Shown here piece by piece: positions 58,152-64,000 of a stretch of DNA of 64,000 nucleotides. Under the pieces are notes generated by a model that had not been told where the DNA came from, ran no database searches, and saw only the letters and a list, made by a program, of their open reading frames with translations. The translations under genes and the position numbers were made by a program. Every line of letters begins with the position of its first letter. The first letter of the stretch is position 1. Source of the stretch: Hydrogenophaga sp. IBVHS2 (GTDB lineage: Bacteria; Pseudomonadota; Gammaproteobacteria; Burkholderiales; Burkholderiaceae_C); assembly GCF_002127215.1 (NCBI RefSeq), contig NZ_NFUT01000005.1, positions 163,385-227,384 of the forward strand, written 5' to 3'.

Positions 58152-59159
58152 TCAGGGTTGGAAAGGGATGCCGGACTGAACCAGCTGCATGTCGCTGTCC
58201 ACCATCAGATGGACCAGCGCTTCGAAGTCAAGTTGTGGTTGCCAGCCGAGTTGAGTGCGTGCCCTGGTCGGATCGCCCACCAGCGGGGCGGCCTCGGACC
58301 GTCGGGCCCAGGCCAGGTTTTCCACCACATGGTCCCGGTAGTCCAGGCCCACGCGGGCAAAGGCCAGCTCGCAGAACTCGCGCACCGAATGCGACTGGCC
58401 GGTGGACACCACATAGTCGCCGCCGGCGGCTTGCTGGGTCATGAGCCACATGGCGTGCACATGGTCACCGGCAAAGCCCCAGTCGCGCCGACTGTCCAGC
58501 GGACCCAGCTCGATCGTTCTGGCCTGCCCTGTTGCGATCATGGCCACGCCGTGGCTGATCTTGCGGGTGACGTAATGCGGCGGCCGCAGCGGGCTTTCGT
58601 GGTTGAACAGGATGGCGGTGGACGCATGCAGACCGTGGTGGTGCCGATACGCCGCCACCAGGTGCGCCGCGTAGGCCTTGGCCGCGCCATAGGCGTTGAC
58701 CGGACTGAATGCGGTCTGCTCGTTCTGCGGCGAAACCTGGGTGCCGGCAAACACCTCGCTGCTGCAGGCCTGCACATAGCGGGCCTGGGGGCAGTGGCGG
58801 GCCATGGCCTCCAGAAAGCAGCCGGCCGACAGTCCGTTGATCACGGCGGTGGCGTGGGCATCGTCGAATAGCTGGGCGCTGGAAGACCGCGCCGCCAGGT
58901 GGTAGACCTCGTCGGGTTGCACCGAACGGACCACCGATTCGATGGCGGCAGGGTCGTCCAGGGGCATGGCGATCGTCTCGGAATCCGTGGGAGTGTCTCC
59001 ATCAGGCTTGCGGTGGGTGGTGCCCACGACGCGGTAGCCCTGAGAGAGCAGCGAGGCTCTGAGGAATCGGCCGTCCTGGCCGCTGATGCCGGTGATCAGC
59101 GCCGTTTTTCCCGTATCTGGGTTCGTCGAAGTCTGAAGTTCAGCCTGTGGCACGGGCAT
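58152..59159 (-). CDS. Gmd-family NDP-sugar dehydratase/epimerase (second copy)
   Basis: 335 residues from ATG 59159 (MPVPQAELQTS); ATG 59171 is possible. ALITGISGQDGRFL, ACSSEVFAG, YGAAKAY (YxxxK), LFNHESPLRPPHYVTRKI and LDSRRDWGFAGDHV are Gmd-family motifs. It differs from true Gmd (62481-63590) in the NADP-binding region, where the [16 protein letters not shown] stretch is replaced and shortened (THRKPDGDTPTD). So it may be a specialised 4,6-dehydratase, or a later-step enzyme of the GDP-sugar path. Overlaps the GT4 stop by 20 bp. Confidence 0.82.
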   Translation of the reverse strand: MPVPQAELQTSTNPDTGKTALITGISGQDGRFLRASLLSQGYRVVGTTHRKPDGDTPTDSETIAMPLDDPAAIESVVRSVQPDEVYHLAARSSSAQLFDDAHATAVINGLSAGCFLEAMARHCPQARYVQACSSEVFAGTQVSPQNEQTAFSPVNAYGAAKAYAAHLVAAYRHHHGLHASTAILFNHESPLRPPHYVTRKISHGVAMIATGQARTIELGPLDSRRDWGFAGDHVHAMWLMTQQAAGGDYVVSTGQSHSVREFCELAFARVGLDYRDHVVENLAWARRSEAAPLVGDPTRARTQLGWQPQLDFEALVHLMVDSDMQLVQSGIPFQP

Positions 59160-60219
59160 AGATCTCTGCATGGCGAGCCGCGATCTCTCTCCATTCTGCT
59201 CGTGGATCACGCGCTGGAACGCGACGACCACTCCAGCGGTCAAGGTCTTCCTTCATACCATTAACGTCGCCGGGTTCGCGATAAGAAACGTTCTGATCGG
59301 GATCGAATCCTGTCTTGGAGCGGGATGTTGTTATCACCAAGGTGCCTTGGCTCACTGCTCCATGAATTGAGGTGTTCCATTCGCCTCCGCCGTCCGTAAA
59401 GGGGAGAATTACAGCATCGGCAGCTGCAAGAAGGTTCGATGCTTGTTGTCCGTCGAGAAAACCGAGCAATTCATAGTCCGATGGATTCCAGCCCCTAATT
59501 CTTGCTTCGCTGTTGATCTTGGCCTTGTAATGCTCATCCGGACAATTCCCGGCGATCAAGATGCGGTCTGCTCCCGGGTTTCCAATCTGGAACAGCAGTT
59601 CAACCCCTTTGCTCGGATAAACAAAACCGAAGAAGACAAGTAGGCGACTGCGCCCTCTAAGGTATTCCAGTCGCAGACGTTTCCGGGCTCCCTCAGTCAT
59701 GCGAAATGGGGGCAAGGGAGACGCGTTCCGGATGAATGACCATGGTTTTGAGGCCAAGAAAAGGCGGACCACTTTGGGGCATTGCTCGATGAAGTTCGGC
59801 CTTACAAAAATGCTTGCCCGCGACCCCGCAGACTGGAGCATTGCTCGGCGCCAATCTGTGGCCCGGTAGATTTCATGATGTGTCACGACCACCCTGTGGC
59901 GCAGCAATGTAAGGATGGCGGGCAGCGCAGACGGTAGCAGTCGGCCATAGAACCCTTGAGAAGGGAATTGCAAGTGCACAATATCGGGCTTGTGCTGTTT
60001 GAGGAGCCTCAACAAACTGCCGAGGCCAGTTCCTTTGCCAATCGACTCGGTTGTGGGTCCGTCATCTATGAAGGTTCTGCATTGAACTGTGGAGTCAAAC
60101 GAGACTGCAAATGCCGGTTGATGAAATTCGCGCGCAACGGCCATCGCCAATTCGTGAACGTAGTCGCCCACCCCGCACCTGCCGGGCGGAAGGGTCCCCA
60201 CAATGAACATCACCTTCAT
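59140..60219 (-). CDS. GT4-family glycosyltransferase
   Basis: 359 residues from ATG 60219 (MKVMFIVGTLPPGRCGVGDYVHELA), forming ATGA with the methyltransferase stop. GT-B fold: acceptor-side loop PGRCGVGDY, HLQFPSQGF, and LVFFGFVYPSKGVELL in the donor domain; the usual EX7E is only loosely present (GGGEWNTSIHGAVSQGT). Adds an internal sugar. DNA from here to about 62470 is less GC-rich than the flanks. Confidence 0.82.
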   Translation of the reverse strand: MKVMFIVGTLPPGRCGVGDYVHELAMAVAREFHQPAFAVSFDSTVQCRTFIDDGPTTESIGKGTGLGSLLRLLKQHKPDIVHLQFPSQGFYGRLLPSALPAILTLLRHRVVVTHHEIYRATDWRRAMLQSAGSRASIFVRPNFIEQCPKVVRLFLASKPWSFIRNASPLPPFRMTEGARKRLRLEYLRGRSRLLVFFGFVYPSKGVELLFQIGNPGADRILIAGNCPDEHYKAKINSEARIRGWNPSDYELLGFLDGQQASNLLAAADAVILPFTDGGGEWNTSIHGAVSQGTLVITTSRSKTGFDPDQNVSYREPGDVNGMKEDLDRWSGRRVPARDPRAEWREIAARHAEIYARATG

Positions 60220-60929
60220 GCTGAACGTTTTTGGAACACTATCCATCCAAACGTGTATTCAAAACCGGCACAATGAATCGGCTTCGACGCAGCCGTATCC
60301 TCCATCTTGCCTACGGGAAACAACCCAAACTCACTAGCAACCTGCACCATTTCTGTTATTTCTTCTCGAGAAAAGATGCGCCAGTCCATCCCGAAAAACT
60401 TTGTGGAACCAACATTGATCTTTTCTGGCCAGTAGTCGAACGATGCGATGAAGTAGCCCCCGTCGGCCAGCAAGCGAGAAACTTCTTTGAATAGTCGCTG
60501 GGGCTGGTATCCATGCTCAATGACCGAAATTGCAGTTACTGCCTGTGCGCTATGATTCTTGAGCGGGGACTCGAGGAAATCACTGATCACGTAGTTGATG
60601 TCCTCTGCATGTGGCATCAGTTTGATCTCGGGATTCAGATCTACGCCATACACCTTGCTGAATCCCATTTTATTCAGTGCAACAGGGACCTCTGAGCAAT
60701 AAGCGCCGAAGTCGACCACAACATCCTGTTTCGAAAGATTCTTGTCAAGGAAGTTCAGCGACTGTAGAACGTCCCAGCTTTTAACCATGTCTCCGACTGC
60801 CAGGCGCGACCCCAGTTTGAATCTGCGTCTGGCACGGTCGAAAAGGCCTCCGATAGTTGACCAGTTCTTCGCGCGCAACACCTTGCGACTCTCATAAATC
60901 TGGGCTTTTGATTGAAGAATTTGAAGCAT
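60216..60929 (-). CDS. SAM-dependent methyltransferase-like protein
   Basis: 237 residues, class I methyltransferase fold. Motif I is unusual (VVVDFGAYCSEVPVALNKMG, Gly positions partly replaced), motif II VYGVDLNPEIK, motif post-I ITAISVIEHGYQPQRLFKEVSRLL, later DGGYFIASFDYWPEK. Likely O- or N-methylation of a sugar in the repeat unit, or end-capping; not certain. Low-GC gene between flippase and GT4. Confidence 0.72.
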   Translation of the reverse strand: MLQILQSKAQIYESRKVLRAKNWSTIGGLFDRARRRFKLGSRLAVGDMVKSWDVLQSLNFLDKNLSKQDVVVDFGAYCSEVPVALNKMGFSKVYGVDLNPEIKLMPHAEDINYVISDFLESPLKNHSAQAVTAISVIEHGYQPQRLFKEVSRLLADGGYFIASFDYWPEKINVGSTKFFGMDWRIFSREEITEMVQVASEFGLFPVGKMEDTAASKPIHCAGFEYTFGWIVFQKRSA

Positions 60930-60950
60930 GATGTCCTTTCGAGGGTGGGT

Positions 60951-62462
60951 TCAGTATCTTGGCTCAACAGAGGAAAGGCGCTTCATCAATGCAACTCTGA
61001 CAGATTCGGAGCTGCCTGCTATGGCCAAAGTAATGGAAATCCAAACCAATACTGATTCGATTATCCATGGGAGATGGAGGCCGGCGGCATTGTTCAAGGA
61101 AATGATGGCCAGCATTACTGCAACAGTTGTAAACGCAGGCCTGAGCACTCCTGCCCAATACCACCTCTTCATCTCACCTCTGAGAATATATCTGTGGACC
61201 AAGCTGGGTGTGATTATCAGGTGGACGAAATTTAGCCCGAGCCATGCACAAGCCGCACCGACCATCCCATATTGGATGGACGCTAGCCAGAGCAGTGGGA
61301 TTATCAACGCGATCGATCCTAGGTTGATCAGCAGTGTAAGTCGTGTCCATCCAGCCGCGACCTGAAGCGCATAAGGCATGTTCATGATGCCATTGAACAT
61401 GTTCCCGATCAGCAGGGCTGCGAGAGTCAAACCGGCTGCTTCGCCGATCGAATCATCCTGCGTCCACAAGTTGAGCAAATTGGCCGCGTACATCGCTCCT
61501 GTTACGGCGAGTGGGATTGTAGTAATCGCGATGATCTCGGCACCATAGTGGTACAGCTTTGCCAAGTCACTCTTGTTGTTGGATTGCCATGCTGCCGAAA
61601 GGCGCGGGTACATCACTGAGTAAATTGGACTGATGATGATGTACATCCCACTGGCCAAGGTGGCGGCCAGTACATATGCGCCAAATACCTTGAGGTCTAA
61701 AGCTTTGCTGAGAACGAACCTGTCGGCCTGCGTCAATGCAATGCTGGTCAAGGTTATGCCAGTCATTCCGCCCGCGAAGCCGATAGAGTCCCGTAGTATC
61801 TGGCTGTCGAATCTTGCTTGATGGTCCGTTTTTTTGAGCGCCGACCAAAGAGCGGTGCGCAAGACCGCAGTCTGGGCGGCGTTGGAGACGATTTGTGCAA
61901 AGAAAAATGCGTAAAGCGTAGGAGAGTGATGAAGTGCAGTGATTGTGATAACAAACTTGATCGTTGACGTGCCAGAAGTCAATATTGCAAGTTGCGTCTG
62001 CTTGTTGAGTGCGGTCAGTCCTGCACTGTACAGTGATGATGGCCATTGCGTTGCCAATGCAAGTCCTGAGATTGCAATGGCTGCGGCTGCGGTTTCTGTG
62101 GTGATTTCGTTGACGCGGATCCAGTACAGGCTGATCGGTATGGCCAGTGCAGCCACTATCACCAAGAGAGCAATTGCAACGCAGGCATAAGTAAGCTCAA
62201 ACGTCCTCAAGGCGTCTCGATGGGCCGTTTTGGACATGCCATCGATATCAGGTCGGTTCAATATCCGGACCAATGTCGGGCCGAGCCCAAGGTCCAGAAA
62301 GACGACGGCAGCCGAGATGCTGGCGAAAACACCGACTATTCCGTAAGCCTCCACGCCCAGATACCGAATGGCGAATGGCACCAAAGCAAGGGCCAGCGCG
62401 GCAGACCAGCCCCGCGACAATACCGATGCAATCAGTGAAGACTTTATTCCTTGCACGAGCAC
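60951..62462 (-). CDS. Wzx-type polysaccharide flippase (MATE/MOP superfamily)
   Basis: 503 residues, 12 or more membrane helices. SSLIASVLSRGWSAALALALVPFAIRYLGVEAYG at the N-terminus and LGLGPTLVRILN follow the polysaccharide-transport (PST) pattern. Flips the undecaprenyl-linked repeat unit to the periplasm in the Wzx/Wzy pathway. Visibly less GC-rich than neighbours. 18 bp after gmd. Confidence 0.85.
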   Translation of the reverse strand: MLVQGIKSSLIASVLSRGWSAALALALVPFAIRYLGVEAYGIVGVFASISAAVVFLDLGLGPTLVRILNRPDIDGMSKTAHRDALRTFELTYACVAIALLVIVAALAIPISLYWIRVNEITTETAAAAIAISGLALATQWPSSLYSAGLTALNKQTQLAILTSGTSTIKFVITITALHHSPTLYAFFFAQIVSNAAQTAVLRTALWSALKKTDHQARFDSQILRDSIGFAGGMTGITLTSIALTQADRFVLSKALDLKVFGAYVLAATLASGMYIIISPIYSVMYPRLSAAWQSNNKSDLAKLYHYGAEIIAITTIPLAVTGAMYAANLLNLWTQDDSIGEAAGLTLAALLIGNMFNGIMNMPYALQVAAGWTRLTLLINLGSIALIIPLLWLASIQYGMVGAACAWLGLNFVHLIITPSLVHRYILRGEMKRWYWAGVLRPAFTTVAVMLAIISLNNAAGLHLPWIIESVLVWISITLAIAGSSESVRVALMKRLSSVEPRY

Positions 62463-62480
62463 AACTTCTGCAGAGGTAGA

Positions 62481-63590
62481 TCAATGCCGACTGAATACAG
62501 GGTAACCGTGTTGCTTCATCAGCTCGTCGCGCATGGCAGAGCGCAGGTCTTCGCGGGCCATTTCCGCCACCAGCTCGTCGAAGGTGATGCGGGGTGTCCA
62601 GCCGAGCTGGGCGCGTGCCTTGCTGGCGTCGCCCAGGAGGGTTTCCACCTCGGTCGGACGGAAGTAACGCGGATCGACCCGCACCACCGGTTGGCCAACC
62701 AAGCGTTGGGCTGCCGGTTCAGATACTGCGGTGAGGAAGCCTACCTCCTCCAGCCCCTGTCCCTCCCACCGGATCGAGAGTGACAGTTCACGCGCTGCGG
62801 CATCCACGAAATCCCGCACGCTGTACTGCACCCCGGTGGCGATCACGAAGTCGTCGGGCTGGTCCTGCTGCAGCATGAGCCACTGCATCTCGACATAGTC
62901 CCTGGCATGGCCCCAGTCGCGCTTGGCGTCGAGGTTGCCGAGGTACAGGCAATCCTGCAGACCCAACCGGATGCGGGCCAGTGCCCGGGTGATCTTGCGG
63001 GTGACGAAATTCTCGCCCCGCACCGGCGACTCGTGGTTGAAAAGGATGCCGTTGCAGGCGTACATGCCGTAGGCCTCGCGGTAGTTCACCGTGATCCAGT
63101 AGGCATAGAGCTTGGCCACTGCATAGGGGCTGCGCGGGTAGAAGGGCGTGGTCTCCTTCTGCGGAATCTCCTGAACCAGGCCATACAGCTCGCTGGTGGA
63201 GGCCTGATAGAACCGGGTCTTCTTCTCCATGCCCAGGATGCGGATGGCCTCCAGCAGGCGCAGCGTACCCAGGGCGTCGGAGTTGGCGGTGTACTCGGGC
63301 TCCTCGAACGACACCGCCACGTGGCTCTGTGCCGCCAGGTTGTAGATCTCGTCCGGCTGCACCTGCTGGATGATGCGGATCAGGCAGGACGAATCGGTCA
63401 GGTCGCCGTGGTGAAGGAAGAGCCGGACCCCATCTTCATGGGGATCTCGGTACAGGTGATCGATGCGATCGGTGTTGAACAGCGAGGCCCGCCGCTTGAT
63501 GCCGTGGACTTCGTATCCTTTGGCTAGCAGGAATTCGGCGAGGTAGGAACCGTCCTGGCCGGTGATGCCAGTGATGAGTGCTTTTTTCAT
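62481..63590 (-). CDS. gmd: GDP-mannose 4,6-dehydratase
   Basis: 369 residues from ATG 63590 ([22 protein letters not shown]). NADP site [17 protein letters not shown], catalytic STSELYG and [10 protein letters not shown] (YxxxK), [30 protein letters not shown]: full set of Gmd motifs. Makes GDP-4-keto-6-deoxymannose, precursor of GDP-rhamnose, fucose, perosamine or C-methylated 6-deoxyhexoses. No rmd or fcl reductase is visible in the window. Confidence 0.95.
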   Translation of the reverse strand: MKKALITGITGQDGSYLAEFLLAKGYEVHGIKRRASLFNTDRIDHLYRDPHEDGVRLFLHHGDLTDSSCLIRIIQQVQPDEIYNLAAQSHVAVSFEEPEYTANSDALGTLRLLEAIRILGMEKKTRFYQASTSELYGLVQEIPQKETTPFYPRSPYAVAKLYAYWITVNYREAYGMYACNGILFNHESPVRGENFVTRKITRALARIRLGLQDCLYLGNLDAKRDWGHARDYVEMQWLMLQQDQPDDFVIATGVQYSVRDFVDAAARELSLSIRWEGQGLEEVGFLTAVSEPAAQRLVGQPVVRVDPRYFRPTEVETLLGDASKARAQLGWTPRITFDELVAEMAREDLRSAMRDELMKQHGYPVFSRH

Positions 63591-63654
63591 TGGAGAGTGG
63601 AGGTTTGCTGAATCGTGCGGCGATCGGGCCTTGTGGCCGAGCAACGGCGATAGT

Positions 63655-63891
63655 TTAGCCGGTCGATGTCACTTGTTTTTCCGGTGTGGCAGCATTAGGT
63701 GTACCGACACATATGACATAAATCAAAACACAGAACAGCGATGATATTCCAACGATATTGAAGAAATAAGGGTTGGTTCCGGCGTACACACCCATTGCAA
63801 CGAGGTAAGGGGCCAACATTCGCAACCGAACTCCATCGGGCGCGGCTCTCTTCACCAATAGCCAAGCCAACGTAGCCAACGCTAGACATCC
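63655..63891 (-). pseudogene. 3' remnant of a membrane protein gene (possible O-antigen polymerase) cut by an IS element
   Basis: The minus-strand frame ends with TAA at 63657-63655 and can be followed upstream to the IS boundary at 63891, about 78 residues: CLALATLAWLLVKRAA, then membrane helices (APYLVAMGVYAGTNPYFF; GISSLFCVLIYVICV) and a polar tail. No start with a ribosome binding site is present. Size, helices and position before gmd-wzx suggest the end of a Wzy-type polymerase, but the family cannot be proved from this piece. The remainder should lie beyond the IS, outside the window. Confidence 0.6.
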
Positions 63892-64000
63892 TGAAGTCCC
63901 CTCGATTTCCTGAGCCAGTCAGAAGTAGAGGTTGGGGAACAGTTTGACACGGTACTCGACCGGAGGGATTCGGCCGAGAGCTTCATGGGGTCGGTGGTGG
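63892..64000 (-). mobile_element. End of an IS3-family insertion sequence
   Basis: From 63892 the plus strand reads TGAAGTCCCCTCGATTTCC, a plausible terminal inverted repeat beginning with TG, 27 bp outside a transposase stop codon. The element continues past the window edge, so the other end and target duplication cannot be seen. Confidence 0.75.
63919..64000 (-). CDS. IS3-family transposase OrfB, C-terminal end
   Basis: Minus-strand translation of the last 82 bases gives HHRPHEALGRIPPVEYR followed by nine more residues and TGA at 63921-63919. HHRPHEALG-x-x-PxEYR is the C-terminal signature of the DDE integrase domain of IS3-family OrfB. Partial; the rest is outside the window. Confidence 0.85.
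   Translation of the reverse strand, partial: HHRPHEALGRIPPVEYRVKLFPNLYF

Overview
The window is about 64 kb of GC-rich DNA from a betaproteobacterium, most likely of the order Burkholderiales and close to the Comamonadaceae. This is inferred from protein character and gene order: divergent lplT/alr, divergent mreBCD-mrdA and gatCAB, pyrE back to back with exonuclease III, and an OhrR-type MarR regulator. It looks chromosomal. I see no rRNA, tRNA or CRISPR array. The only mobile element is the end of an IS3-family insertion sequence at the right edge.

Layout. 1-7.6 kb: a degenerate receiver protein, lysophospholipid flippase lplT, alanine racemase, then a three-gene envelope cassette (HAD-UbiA fusion, SMR-type carrier, GT39-type glycosyltransferase) and an ExoD protein. 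7.6-19.8 kb: a sulfur-starvation block entirely on the minus strand. It holds sulfate uptake (sbp-cysT-cysW-cysA), a small serine hydrolase, and a long operon with a second sbp, a 55-residue membrane protein, and ssuE-ssuA-ssuA-ssuD-ssuC-ssuB-ssuF. A similar A/T-rich element lies before each of the three units, and an intrinsic terminator follows ssuF. 19.9-28.5 kb: a solute-binding protein, a LysR regulator divergent from an mmsA-DUF2007-GMC oxidoreductase operon, then amtB behind a sigma-54 promoter, and a TauE-type permease.

28.5-41.2 kb: housekeeping genes. These are the rod-shape genes mreB-mreC-mreD-mrdA, the tRNA amidotransferase genes gatC-gatA-gatB, a DUF4124 protein, pyrE, xth, and an AlgI/AlgJ-like O-acetylation pair. 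41.2-50.6 kb: a PQQ-type sugar dehydrogenase with a cytochrome c, a dienelactone hydrolase with an OhrR-type regulator, a metallo-beta-lactamase-fold hydrolase, an M48 protease, a foreign-looking GT2 gene, an AmpG-like permease and an OmpR/EnvZ-type two-component pair.

50.7-64 kb: an O-antigen or capsule cluster, all on the minus strand and read from right to left. In transcription order it has gmd, a Wzx-type flippase, a methyltransferase, a GT4, a second Gmd-family enzyme, a zinc-binding C-methyltransferase, three GT2 enzymes, a WbpV-like epimerase/reductase, a PglC-like initiating phosphosugar transferase and a CapD/WbpM-like dehydratase. Upstream of gmd lies the 3' end of a membrane protein gene, possibly the polymerase wzy, cut by the IS3 element. 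The enzyme set fits a glycan containing GDP-mannose-derived 6-deoxysugars, probably one with a C-methyl branch. Genes in the middle of the cluster are clearly less GC-rich than both flanks, so the locus looks mosaic.
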